From contig JAFTMF010000153.1 in NCBI GenBank assembly GCA_017452565.1, positions 1 through 18,275 of the forward strand: DNA of 18,275 nucleotides, read 5' to 3'. The notes beneath the pieces are model-generated. The model was not told where the DNA came from and did not search any database. It saw only the letters and a list, made by a program, of their open reading frames with translations. Shown one piece after another: positions 1-6,779 of the stretch. This DNA comes from Clostridia bacterium (lineage in GTDB: Bacteria; Bacillota; Clostridia; Oscillospirales; CAG-272). Made by a program: the position numbers and the translations under genes. How positions within the stretch are numbered: the stretch's first letter is position 1; every line of letters starts with the position of its first letter.

Positions 1-2
1 AG

Positions 3-125
3 CTGCCTGCGGTGATCGTCAACCATCGAGAGTCCAAGGTGAATCCCATCCGCGACGCTCTGCGGATGCTAAAGCAAGTGAGCAAAATTAAAAAGAGACA
101 AAAAGCCAAGCGCAAGCAGGCTTGA
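3..125 (+). CDS. C-terminal fragment of a probable family 2 glycosyltransferase
   Basis: Only the last 40 codons are present; the gene begins before the window and ends at the TGA at 123-125. The readable tail has the pattern VNHRESKVNPIRDALRMLK followed by a strongly basic end rich in Lys and Arg. The run ESKVNPIRDALRML resembles the conserved C-terminus of family 2 glycosyltransferases of the dolichyl-phosphate glucose/mannose synthase type, where a W/N-H-x-x-x-SKV segment precedes an R-D-x-x-R-M motif and a basic tail at the membrane face. Such enzymes transfer a sugar from a nucleotide-sugar to a polyprenyl phosphate carrier. The catalytic domain is outside the window, so family membership rests on the tail alone. 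A terminator follows at once, so this gene is probably not in the hrcA operon. Confidence 0.5.
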   Translation: MPAVIVNHRESKVNPIRDALRMLKQVSKIKKRQKAKRKQA

Positions 126-127
126 AT

Positions 128-157
128 AAGAGGAGGAGATGATCCTCCTCTTTTGTT
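128..157 (+). terminator. Rho-independent terminator of the upstream gene
   Basis: A 10-bp perfect stem (128-137 with 143-152) encloses a 5-base loop and runs into TTTTG at 151-155. It starts 3 bases after the stop codon at 123-125. The position and the stem plus U-tract fit an intrinsic terminator. Confidence 0.8.
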
Positions 158-215
158 GTGCGCGGATCTGTGGCCTCGGCGCCGTGGTGCGGATAGGAGG
201 AAACCGATTGGAAGC

Positions 216-359
216 GGGCGGATCGTTCCCACCGCACCCGTAGGGAACGACGTCCTCGGCGTTCCGCGTCAAACGCCTCGCACCGACCTCGCTATGGTGC
301 AGATCGTACGAACGGGAGGGGAAACCCCTCCCCTACGGAATCGGGCGGATCTCCACCCC
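216..359. repeat. Intergenic hairpin-repeat cluster in the 512-base gap before hrcA
   Basis: No credible gene lies between 126 and 637. This part holds short GC-rich inverted repeats. GGGAACGA at 243-250 can pair with TCGTTCCC at 223-230, and alternatively GGAACG at 244-249 can pair with CGTTCC at 260-265. A very tight hairpin of GGGAGGGG (314-321) and CCCCTCCC (325-332) has a 3-base loop. The phrase GGGCGGATC occurs twice, at 216-224 and 343-351, each followed by a C-rich run ending in GCACCC. Arrangements of this kind (GTAGGG- or CTACGG-flanked stems) recall repetitive extragenic elements of gut Clostridia, but I cannot confirm copy number from one window. The remainder (360-463) shows nothing I can name. 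Confidence 0.5.
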
Positions 360-463
360 GTGCACCCACCTCGCACTCGTGCAGGATGGGTGCTGAATTG
401 GCTTATTGCCACTTTGCACAGTGCTGTGGATATATGGGATTTCCTTTTGTTGTTTTTGCACAT

Positions 464-482
464 TTAGCACTCTGATTGCTAA
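464..482. promoter_or_regulatory. CIRCE-like partial operator
   Basis: The left arm TTAGCACTC (464-472) is an exact CIRCE half-site, but the right arm is only TGCTAA (477-482). The two TTAGCA/TGCTAA arms are therefore 7 bases apart; in a full CIRCE element, whose 9-base arms are 9 bases apart, the same core arms are 15 bases apart. It lies 90 bases upstream of the well-formed CIRCE. It may be a decayed or accessory HrcA site, or chance. Confidence 0.35.
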
Positions 483-504
483 ATAATCAACTCGAAATTC
501 CCAT

Positions 505-523
505 TGTTAACAAAATGTTCACA
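505..523 (+). promoter_or_regulatory. Pair of 11-bp-spaced repeats (OmpR/PhoB-family-like site)
   Basis: TTAACA at 507-512 and TTCACA at 518-523 are separated by 5 bases, giving an 11-bp period. Read one step earlier, the same bases are TGTTAA-N5-TGTTCA (505-521), one mismatch from the WalR box form TGTWAH-N5-TGTWAH. The same hexamers at the same spacing occur four times upstream of the lipoprotein gene at 16753. Two copies alone could be coincidence. Confidence 0.3.
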
Positions 524-554
524 CAAAATACGAGATTTAGTCGCATTTATGGTG

Positions 555-565
555 TATATTATACT
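555..565 (+). promoter_or_regulatory. Probable -10 region of the hrcA operon promoter
   Basis: The AT-rich run TATATTATACT offers overlapping -10 candidates (TATATT, TATTAT, TATACT) 7 to 12 bases before the CIRCE element, the usual place for an HrcA-repressed start site. I see no convincing -35 box at 16-18 bases upstream, so the exact promoter is uncertain. Confidence 0.45.
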
Positions 566-571
566 CAGAAG

Positions 572-598
572 TTAGCACTTCGACACTCCGAGTGCTAA
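572..598. promoter_or_regulatory. CIRCE operator (HrcA binding site)
   Basis: TTAGCACTT (572-580), nine bases, then GAGTGCTAA (590-598). This is the consensus CIRCE (TTAGCACTC-N9-GAGTGCTAA) with one mismatch at 580. CIRCE is the binding site of the HrcA repressor, whose activity depends on GroEL in the known Bacillus system. Placed just before hrcA, it implies autoregulated heat induction of hrcA-grpE-dnaK and probably dnaJ-prmA. Confidence 0.95.
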
Positions 599-637
599 AC
601 AGTCAACCGAACCAAGAGAATGCGGAGGTGAAATCGG

Positions 638-1705
638 ATGGAACATATGCTCAGCGAGCGGAAAAAGCAGATCCTGAAAGCTGTGATTGACGCACATATC
701 GCCTGCGGTGAACCGGTAGGCTCCAAGGTGCTGGCGGCTGAGGGACGGATCGCCTTTTCTCCGGCGACTATCCGAAACGAGCTGGCAGAGCTCACCGAGA
801 TGGGTTATCTGATGCAGCCCCACACTTCGGCAGGACGTATTCCCTCGGAGCAGGGCTACCGCTTCTACGTGGACAGCCTGATGGAGAAGTACGATCGTAC
901 CGCAGGAGAGATCCGGGAGCTCAACGATCTGCTCACCCAGCGCACCCGACAGCTGGATCGCATCATCGACGATGCAGGACGGCTGATGTCCACTCTCACC
1001 AATTACCCCGCCATTGCGGTTCGCTCCCATCCGCGAAGTCAGACGGTGCGGAAGTTCAATCTGATGCTGCTGGACCCCTACAGCTTCCTCTTGATTATGG
1101 TGATCTCCGAATCCAACGTAGTCACCAAGACGGTGCGCTCTCAGATTCCGCTGTATGAGGATGAGCTGAAGGTAGTGGAAACCGTGCTCAACCGTGCGCT
1201 GGTGGGACGTGAGCCCGATCAGCTGACTCTCCCTCAGATGATGGAGATGGAAGCGGCTATGGGACGGCTGGGATTCTTGGCCAATCCCATTATCAAATGT
1301 ATATACGAGGCGCTGAAGGGCGATACCCGCAGTGACCTGCGCATAGAAGGCGTAGACCGATTCCTTGAATACCCCGAGTTTTCCAGCGTGGATAAGCTCC
1401 GCTCGATGCTGGAGATGCTCTCCAATAAGCAAGAGCTGCTGGAGATCGTGGAGGGGGCACAGGGCGACGAGGTCAACGTCTACATCGGCTCCGAGAATGC
1501 CGCAGACCAAAGCGGCGACTCCACGCTGATCTTCAAAACCATTACGGTAGACGGCAAGCCCATCGGCGCCATCGGCGTCATCGGCCCCTGTCGAATGGAC
1601 TACTCCAAGGTAATCTCCACCGTGGAGCAGCTCTCCCGAGGCATCGCCGGAATGATCCGGGCACAGCGAATGCTTCCCGATCCCGATAAGCGGGATAAAC
1701 AGTAA
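638..1705 (+). CDS. hrcA: Heat-inducible transcription repressor HrcA
   Basis: HrcA dimers bind CIRCE operators and repress chaperone operons until heat or misfolded protein removes active HrcA. The 355-residue product has the usual length. The N-terminus (about residues 4-75) is a winged-helix DNA-binding domain beginning LSERKKQILKAVIDAHI, with the typical EPVGSK and FSPATIRNELAELTEMGYL segments and the following HTSAGRIPSEQGYRFYVD signature. The middle and C-terminus form the GAF-like dimerisation region, ending with IGPCRMDYSKVI and a final helical segment. The start is supported by GGAGGTG at 624-630, 7 bases before the ATG. It is the first gene of the operon, sits directly behind a CIRCE site, and lies 20 bases from grpE. 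Nothing looks damaged. Confidence 0.97.
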   Translation: MEHMLSERKKQILKAVIDAHIACGEPVGSKVLAAEGRIAFSPATIRNELAELTEMGYLMQPHTSAGRIPSEQGYRFYVDSLMEKYDRTAGEIRELNDLLTQRTRQLDRIIDDAGRLMSTLTNYPAIAVRSHPRSQTVRKFNLMLLDPYSFLLIMVISESNVVTKTVRSQIPLYEDELKVVETVLNRALVGREPDQLTLPQMMEMEAAMGRLGFLANPIIKCIYEALKGDTRSDLRIEGVDRFLEYPEFSSVDKLRSMLEMLSNKQELLEIVEGAQGDEVNVYIGSENAADQSGDSTLIFKTITVDGKPIGAIGVIGPCRMDYSKVISTVEQLSRGIAGMIRAQRMLPDPDKRDKQ

Positions 1706-1725
1706 ACGATGAAAGGAAGGGCAGA

Positions 1726-2304
1726 ATGACAATGACCCCCGATGAAATTCTGAATGAAACTGCGGCTCCCGAGACCGAAGCACCCGTCGCAGATGCCACC
1801 GAAAAGGATGAAGAGAAAAAGTCCGAGGATGGCAAGGGCTCCAAGAAAGCCAAAAAGGAAGCGGCTGAGCTGAAGGAAAAGCTGGCTGCCGCTGAAAATG
1901 AAATCGCCGAGCAGAAGGACAAATACCTTCGCCTGCTGGCCGAATACGATAACTTCCGCCGCCGCTCCCAAAAGGAGAAGGAAGGCATCTATACCGATGC
2001 ATACGGCGAAGCGCTGAAGGCGCTCCTCCCGGTTGCCGATAACCTCGAGCTGGCAGTCCGCTACTCCGAGGGCGACAAGGTAGTAGAGGGCGTGAAGATG
2101 GTGCTGAATCAGCTCCACGATGCGCTGACCAAAATGGGTATCGAGGAAATCGAGACCAAAACCTTTGACCCCAACGTCCACAACGCAGTGATGCACGTGG
2201 AGGACGATGCCTTCGGAGAAGGCGAGATTGTGGAAGTCTTCCAGAAGGGCTACCGCAAGGGAGATAAGATTATCCGCTACGCTATGGTAAAAGTAGCAAA
2301 CTAA
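1726..2304 (+). CDS. grpE: Nucleotide exchange factor GrpE
   Basis: GrpE is the homodimeric exchange factor that releases ADP from DnaK and so resets the chaperone cycle in the cytoplasm. The 192-residue product starts with a disordered stretch rich in Glu, Lys and Ala (about 1-45), followed by a long coiled coil (about 46-110) containing YLRLLAEYDNFRRRSQKEK, the characteristic GrpE segment. The C-terminal beta domain contains the family signature region with FDPNVHNAV, VEVFQKGYRKGDKIIR and the end VKVAN. AAAGGAAGG at 1712-1720 precedes the ATG at 1726; a second in-frame ATG at 1732 is a less well spaced alternative. It lies between hrcA (20-base gap) and dnaK (59-base gap), as in most Firmicutes. 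Confidence 0.97.
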   Translation: MTMTPDEILNETAAPETEAPVADATEKDEEKKSEDGKGSKKAKKEAAELKEKLAAAENEIAEQKDKYLRLLAEYDNFRRRSQKEKEGIYTDAYGEALKALLPVADNLELAVRYSEGDKVVEGVKMVLNQLHDALTKMGIEEIETKTFDPNVHNAVMHVEDDAFGEGEIVEVFQKGYRKGDKIIRYAMVKVAN

Positions 2305-2363
2305 GTTCTGAAACAAACCCACCCAATCATAGAATTTATTAGATTATTTGGAGGACAAATATT

Positions 2364-4322
2364 ATGGGAAAGATTATTGGTATTGACCTTGGCACAACTA
2401 ACAGCTGCGTTGCAGTATTCGAAGACGGCGAGCCCGTCGTTATTCCTAACCCCGAAGGAGCAAGAACCACTCCTTCCGTAGTCGGCTTCTCTAAGACCGG
2501 CGAGCGAATGGTTGGTCAGGTAGCAAAGAGACAGGCTATCACCAACCCCGACCGCACCGTCATCTCCATCAAGCGTGAGATGGGCACCAACTATAAGGTA
2601 AAGATCGACGAGAAGAACTACACTCCTCAGGAGATCTCCGCAATGATCCTGCAGAAGCTGAAGGCTGACGCAGAGGCTTATCTGGGCACCACCGTAACCG
2701 AGGCGGTTATCACCGTTCCTGCTTACTTCACCGACGCACAGCGTCAGGCAACCAAGGACGCAGGCAAGATCGCCGGTCTGGACGTAAAGAGAATCATCAA
2801 CGAGCCTACCGCAGCAGCGCTGGCTTACGGTATGGATAAGGAAGTTGACCAGAAGATTATGGTATTCGACCTTGGCGGCGGTACCTTCGACGTATCTCTG
2901 CTGGAAATCTCCGACGGCGTATTCGAGGTACTGGCTACTGCCGGTAACAACCGTCTGGGCGGCGACGACTTCGACAACTGCATCATCGACTGGATCGCAA
3001 CCGAGTTCGCCCGTGAAAACGGCGGCATCGACCTGCGTAAGGATAAGATGGCAAGCCAGCGTCTGAAGGAAGCTGCAGAGAAGGCGAAGATCGAGCTCTC
3101 CGGTATGACCTCCACCAACATCAATCTGCCCTTCATCACCGCAGACGCAACCGGCCCCAAGCACTTCGACGGCACCCTCACCCGTGCAAAATTCGACGCT
3201 ATGACCAAACATCTGGTAGACGCTACTCTCGGCCCTGTAAAGCAGGTACTCCGTGACGCAGGCATTACTGCATCTCAGATCGACAAGGTTCTGATGGTAG
3301 GCGGCTCCACCCGTATCCCCGCAGTACAGGAAGCTGTGAAGAACTTCGTTGGCAAGGAAGGCTTCAAGGGCATCAACCCCGACGAGTGCGTTGCCATCGG
3401 TGCGGCTATCCAGGCAGGCGTTCTGGGCGGTAACGTCAAGGATCTGCTGCTCTTGGACGTAACTCCTCTGTCTCTGGGTATCGAGACTCTGGGCGGCGTA
3501 TTCACCAGAATCATCGACCGTAACACCACCATCCCCACCAAGAAGAGCCAGGTATTCTCCACCGCTGCCAACGGTCAGACTCAGGTTGAGATCCACGTGC
3601 TCCAGGGCGAGCGTGAGATGGCTGCAGGCAACACCACTCTGGGTACCTTCATCCTGGACGGCATCGCTCCCGCTCCCCGTGGCGTTCCTCAGATCGAGGT
3701 CTCCTTCGATATCGACGCCAACGGTATCGTAATCGTATCCGCTACCGATAAGGGTACCGGCCGCGAACAGCACATCACCATCACTTCCTCCACCAATATG
3801 TCCAAGGAAGACGTAGAGAAGGCAGTGAAGGAAGCTGAGAAGTACGCTGAGGAAGACAAGAAGGCTAAGGAAGCCGTTGAGACCAAGAACCGCGGCGAGA
3901 GCATCCTGCTTCAGAGCGAAAAGGCGCTGGAGGAGATCGGCGATAAGGTAACCGAGGACGACAAGGCTCCCGTAAAGGCAGCGATCGAGAAGCTGAAGAC
4001 CACCATCACCGGTAATGATACCGAGGCCATCAAGGCTGACACCGAGGCACTGGAGGAAATCGGCGACAAGGTCTCCGAGGACGACAAGGCTCCCGTTAAG
4101 GAAGCCATCGAGAAGCTGAAGACCACCCTCACCACCAGCGACACCGACGCCATCAAGGCTGACAGCGAGGCGCTGGAGCAGGCGTTCTACAAGCTCTCCG
4201 AAAAGCTGTATGCACAAAACGGCGGCGCCCAGGGCGCTCCCGGCTACGACGCAGGCGCAGAGGGCGGCACCGAGGGTCAGGGCTACTACAACGCCGACTT
4301 CGAAGACAAGACCGGTAACTAA
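2364..4322 (+). CDS. dnaK: Hsp70 chaperone DnaK with a duplicated lid segment
   Basis: DnaK is the ATP-driven Hsp70 that binds exposed hydrophobic peptide segments and works with DnaJ and GrpE. Visible motifs are the phosphate-1 loop GIDLGTTNSC (residues 6-15), the INEPTAAALAYG connect segment, the phosphate-2 loop DLGGGT (169-174), the adenosine motif VGGSTRIP (312-319), and the interdomain linker DLLLLDVTPLS (360-370). GGAGG at 2350-2354 supports the start. The oddity is in the C-terminal helical lid: a 41-residue unit (521-561) is repeated at 562-602 with 34 of 41 residues identical, and the normal sequence resumes with ALEQAFYKLSEKLY. The length of 652 equals the roughly 611 residues usual for Firmicutes plus 41. 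The reading frame is intact and the other motifs look normal, so the protein is probably functional with an enlarged lid. Confidence 0.97.
   Translation: MGKIIGIDLGTTNSCVAVFEDGEPVVIPNPEGARTTPSVVGFSKTGERMVGQVAKRQAITNPDRTVISIKREMGTNYKVKIDEKNYTPQEISAMILQKLKADAEAYLGTTVTEAVITVPAYFTDAQRQATKDAGKIAGLDVKRIINEPTAAALAYGMDKEVDQKIMVFDLGGGTFDVSLLEISDGVFEVLATAGNNRLGGDDFDNCIIDWIATEFARENGGIDLRKDKMASQRLKEAAEKAKIELSGMTSTNINLPFITADATGPKHFDGTLTRAKFDAMTKHLVDATLGPVKQVLRDAGITASQIDKVLMVGGSTRIPAVQEAVKNFVGKEGFKGINPDECVAIGAAIQAGVLGGNVKDLLLLDVTPLSLGIETLGGVFTRIIDRNTTIPTKKSQVFSTAANGQTQVEIHVLQGEREMAAGNTTLGTFILDGIAPAPRGVPQIEVSFDIDANGIVIVSATDKGTGREQHITITSSTNMSKEDVEKAVKEAEKYAEEDKKAKEAVETKNRGESILLQSEKALEEIGDKVTEDDKAPVKAAIEKLKTTITGNDTEAIKADTEALEEIGDKVSEDDKAPVKEAIEKLKTTLTTSDTDAIKADSEALEQAFYKLSEKLYAQNGGAQGAPGYDAGAEGGTEGQGYYNADFEDKTGN
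3924..4169 (+). repeat. In-frame tandem duplication (2 x 123 bp) inside dnaK
   Basis: Unit 1 spans 3924-4046 and unit 2 spans 4047-4169, with no spacer. Both encode ALEEIGDKV(T/S)EDDKAPVK followed by a helix IEKLKTT and a DAIKAD-type segment. By hand count 106 of 123 bases match. The differences include many silent changes, so the copies are old and the repeat is not an assembly duplicate. Confidence 0.95.
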
Positions 4323-4335
4323 GCCATTTGCCATA

Positions 4336-4361
4336 AGGGGAAGGGAAATATCCCTTCCCCT
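4336..4361. other. Strong hairpin after dnaK (possible terminator or mRNA-stabilising stem)
   Basis: An 11-bp perfect stem (4336-4346 with 4351-4361) closes a 4-base AATA loop, 14 bases after the dnaK stop. It is followed by GGTTGTGTC rather than a U-tract, so it is at most a weak intrinsic terminator. A stem here could protect the hrcA-grpE-dnaK message or reduce read-through into dnaJ. Confidence 0.6.
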
Positions 4362-4367
4362 GGTTGT

Positions 4368-4557
4368 GTCGAAATGAGTTTTGCTTTTTCTTTTCGAACT
4401 TTTCATCGAGCTTCGGCTTAGCCAAGGAAGATGGAGGAGAGTCTGAGAGGGGGCAGAAAACTTCGGCGTCTGAGATGGTTTCTTCCCCCTCTCAGATTGA
4501 AATCCTGACGAAGGAAGGATTTCTTCCTTAGAAGACAGCAACCAAACCCATTTCGAC
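4368..4557. mobile_element. Possible MITE-like imperfect palindrome between dnaK and dnaJ
   Basis: The ends are near-perfect inverted repeats: GTCGAAATGAGTTTTG (4368-4383) against the reverse complement of 4543-4557, which reads GTCGAAATGGGTTTG. At the centre, a 12-bp perfect stem (4442-4453 with 4485-4496) continues after one mismatch with 5 more pairs (4455-4459 with 4479-4483). The right arm contains its own 7-bp hairpin (4511-4517 with 4523-4529). There is no ORF inside. Terminal inverted repeats, small size and no coding capacity fit a miniature transposable element or a structured intergenic RNA; I found no clear target-site duplication. Confidence 0.4.
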
Positions 4558-4596
4558 TAATCAACGGGCATTCCACGAAAACAAAGGAGAACAGCA

Positions 4597-5730
4597 ATGG
4601 CTGAATCAAAACGCGACTATTACGAAGTGCTGGGTCTTTCCAAAGGCGCTTCGGATGATGAAATCAAAAAAGCATATCGCCAGATGGCGAAAAAATATCA
4701 CCCCGACCTCCATCCCGGAGATGCGGAAGCGGAAAAGTGCTTCAAAGAAGTGAACGAGGCATACGAGGTCCTCTCGGATGCCGATAAGAAGGCGCGCTAC
4801 GACCAGTACGGTCACGCAGGCGTGGATCCCAATATGGGAGCAGGCGGCGGATTTGGCGGCTTCGGAGGTGGCGGATTCTCCGCAGACTTTGGCGACCTTG
4901 GCGACATCTTCTCCAGCTTCTTCGGCGGCGGCGGTGCTTCGCAGGCACGCCGCAACGGTCCTACCCGCGGCGAGGATCTGGAAGCACAGATCACCATTTC
5001 CTTCGAGGAAGCCGTTTTCGGCTGTAAGAAGGAGGTCACCTACAATCGGGTAGAGAAATGTGACGATTGTAAGGGCAGCGGTGCAGCGGCAGGCAGCTCC
5101 CCCGAGACCTGTCCTCAGTGTAACGGTCAGGGACAGATCCGTGTCACCCAGCAAACCTTTATGGGTGTAATGCAAACCACAAAGGCTTGTCCCAACTGCC
5201 GAGGCACGGGTAAGTTTATCAAAAATCCTTGCCAGAACTGCCGTGGTACCGGTATGGTTCGCCTGCGCAAAAAGCTGGAGGTTACCATCCCCGCAGGCAT
5301 CGACGACGGTCAGCAGATCCGTCTGGCAGGGCAGGGCTCCGAGGGCAGAAACGGCGGTCCCGCCGGCAATCTGTATATTACCGTTCGGGTTCGTCCTCAC
5401 GCATTCTTCGAGCGGGACGGCCTCAACGTCTACTGTAACGTGCCCATCTCCTTTACAGAGGCGGCACTGGGTGCAGAAATCGACGTCCCCGTGCTGGAGG
5501 GCGGCACCACCGAATACAAAATCCCCGCAGGCACCCAGACCGATACTATGTTCACCCTTCGGGGCAAGGGCATCCGTCAGGTCAACGGACGGGGCGTGGG
5601 CGACCTCATTTTCCGCACGGTAGTGGAAACCCCCAAGAACCTCACCTCCGAGCAGAAGGATCTCCTTCGCAAGCTGGACGAGAGCTTTGGCGGTGGAAAG
5701 AAACGGTTTTTAGGTAAAAAGAAGAAATAA
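4597..5730 (+). CDS. dnaJ: Chaperone DnaJ (type I Hsp40)
   Basis: DnaJ delivers unfolded substrates to DnaK and stimulates its ATPase. The 377-residue product has all type I domains in order: a J domain (about 1-70) with the catalytic HPD at 35-37, a Gly/Phe-rich linker (about 75-115) with repeated GGFGG, a zinc-binding domain (155-219) with four CxxCxGxG motifs (CDDCKGSG, CPQCNGQG, CPNCRGTG, CQNCRGTG), and C-terminal substrate-binding beta domains. AAAGGAGA at 4583-4590 supports the ATG at 4597. It is separated from dnaK by 274 bases with hairpins, longer than usual in this operon. I see no CIRCE or clear promoter in that gap, so expression probably depends on read-through from the hrcA promoter. 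Confidence 0.97.
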   Translation: MAESKRDYYEVLGLSKGASDDEIKKAYRQMAKKYHPDLHPGDAEAEKCFKEVNEAYEVLSDADKKARYDQYGHAGVDPNMGAGGGFGGFGGGGFSADFGDLGDIFSSFFGGGGASQARRNGPTRGEDLEAQITISFEEAVFGCKKEVTYNRVEKCDDCKGSGAAAGSSPETCPQCNGQGQIRVTQQTFMGVMQTTKACPNCRGTGKFIKNPCQNCRGTGMVRLRKKLEVTIPAGIDDGQQIRLAGQGSEGRNGGPAGNLYITVRVRPHAFFERDGLNVYCNVPISFTEAALGAEIDVPVLEGGTTEYKIPAGTQTDTMFTLRGKGIRQVNGRGVGDLIFRTVVETPKNLTSEQKDLLRKLDESFGGGKKRFLGKKKK

Positions 5731-5742
5731 GTGAGACAAACT

Positions 5743-6660
5743 ATGGAATGGACTCAAATTAAAGTCACCTGCGCACACAAGGATTTGGACGAGGTTGCGG
5801 CGGTTTTGTGTTTGCTGGATAACGGTCTGATGATCGAGGATTACTCGGATATCGAGGAGAATCTGATGTCGGTTTACGGCGAGCTCATCGACGACAGCAT
5901 CCTCAATGCGGACAAGCAGATTGCCTCGGTGAGCATCTTCGTGCCCGAGGAAAAGCCCTATCCCGAATACATTGCTTTTCTCAAGGATCGCTTTGCGGCG
6001 CTATCTCTGCAGACCGATATCACCATCGAGGGACTCAGAGAAGAGGACTGGGCTAACGCTTGGCGTGCCTACTATCAGCCCGTCCACATCGGCCGTCGAC
6101 TGGTGGTAGTCCCCGCTTGGCAGAAGTACGATGCTCAGCCCGAGGAAGTCACCATTCTGATGGATCCCGGTATGGCATTCGGTACCGGTACTCACGAAAC
6201 CACCCGTCTGTGTGCAGCAATGGTGGAAAAGCATATGCCTCAGAACTCCCGCGTGCTGGACGTGGGAACGGGCAGCGGTATTCTCTCGCTCTTTGCCCTG
6301 AAGCTGGGTGCGAAAACCGCTAACGCCTACGATATCGACCCCGTGGCAGTGCGTGTGGCCATCGAAAACGCCAAGGATAACGGCGTCACCGGCTTTACCT
6401 GCGGCGTGTCCGATCTGCTGGCAGGGGTAGATCTTTCCGAAGGCCCCTACGATTTCGCAATGGCCAATATCGTAGCCGATATCCTCATCCTAATGTCCGA
6501 GAACGTCGCCGATTACCTGAAAGAGGGCGCAAAGCTGGTCTGCTCCGGTATCATCGAGGGCAGATGGGAGGACGTGAAGGAGGCTATGGAATCCCACGGT
6601 CTCACCCTCTGCGACGAGGACAGCGAAAACGACTGGAAAGTGCTGGTTTTCCGGAAATAA
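5743..6660 (+). CDS. prmA: Ribosomal protein L11 methyltransferase PrmA
   Basis: PrmA uses S-adenosylmethionine to trimethylate amino groups of ribosomal protein L11. With the ATG at 5743 the protein has 305 residues, a normal length. The N-terminus MEWTQIKVTC matches the usual M-x-W start of the family. The linker region has EEDWANAWRAYYQPVHIG, then GMAFGTGTHETT (143-154), the SAM motif I VLDVGTGSG (171-179), and NIVAD (242-246), the family's catalytic-loop motif. An in-frame GTG at 5731, right after the dnaJ stop, would add four residues. Neither start has a strong Shine-Dalgarno sequence; I prefer the ATG from the family pattern. The 12-base gap from dnaJ indicates cotranscription, a common arrangement in Firmicutes. 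Confidence 0.95.
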   Translation: MEWTQIKVTCAHKDLDEVAAVLCLLDNGLMIEDYSDIEENLMSVYGELIDDSILNADKQIASVSIFVPEEKPYPEYIAFLKDRFAALSLQTDITIEGLREEDWANAWRAYYQPVHIGRRLVVVPAWQKYDAQPEEVTILMDPGMAFGTGTHETTRLCAAMVEKHMPQNSRVLDVGTGSGILSLFALKLGAKTANAYDIDPVAVRVAIENAKDNGVTGFTCGVSDLLAGVDLSEGPYDFAMANIVADILILMSENVADYLKEGAKLVCSGIIEGRWEDVKEAMESHGLTLCDEDSENDWKVLVFRK

Positions 6661-6684
6661 AAGGGTTTTCCCGAAATGTAAAAA

Positions 6685-6720
6685 ATCCGCAGTGTCCTAT
6701 TGACAGACGACACTGCGGAT
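6685..6720. promoter_or_regulatory. 12-bp inverted repeat surrounding a -35 box
   Basis: The arms at 6685-6696 and 6709-6720 are perfect 12-bp complements (ATCCGCAGTGTC and its reverse complement) with a 12-base loop. The loop carries the TTGACA of the promoter at 6700-6728, and the right arm fills most of the spacer. It may be a repressor operator. It could instead act as a terminator: on the minus strand it is followed by a T-run (complement of 6680-6684), while on the plus strand there is no U-tract. Confidence 0.65.
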
Positions 6721-6728
6721 GTTATAAT
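6700..6728 (+). promoter_or_regulatory. Consensus sigma-A promoter of the Thr/Pro lipoprotein gene
   Basis: TTGACA (6700-6705), a 17-base spacer, then TATAAT (6723-6728): a full match to the housekeeping sigma-A consensus. The expected start near 6735 gives a leader of about 45 bases before the ATG at 6780. Confidence 0.88.
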
Positions 6729-6779
6729 ATAAGGTACAATACAGAATTACGTGAGAACAATATAGAAAGGATGGTTGCG

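Noticed and set aside
153..467. A 104-codon open frame on the + strand in the gap before hrcA
   Set aside because: It starts in the terminator's T-run, has no ribosome binding site, runs through several hairpin repeats and encodes an Arg/Pro-rich sequence without recognisable features.
3924..4169. The dnaK repeat as an assembly or sequencing duplication
   Set aside because: The two copies differ at about 17 of 123 bases, including many silent positions, which an artefact would not produce.
2301..4541. A 746-codon open frame antisense to dnaK
   Set aside because: Long antisense frames opposite dnaK are a well-known result of its codon bias. It has no start signals and its product is only a shadow of the dnaK codons.
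5731..5742. GTG at 5731 as the prmA start
   Set aside because: It abuts the dnaJ stop with no better Shine-Dalgarno, and the family N-terminus begins with the M-x-W at 5743. It cannot be fully excluded.
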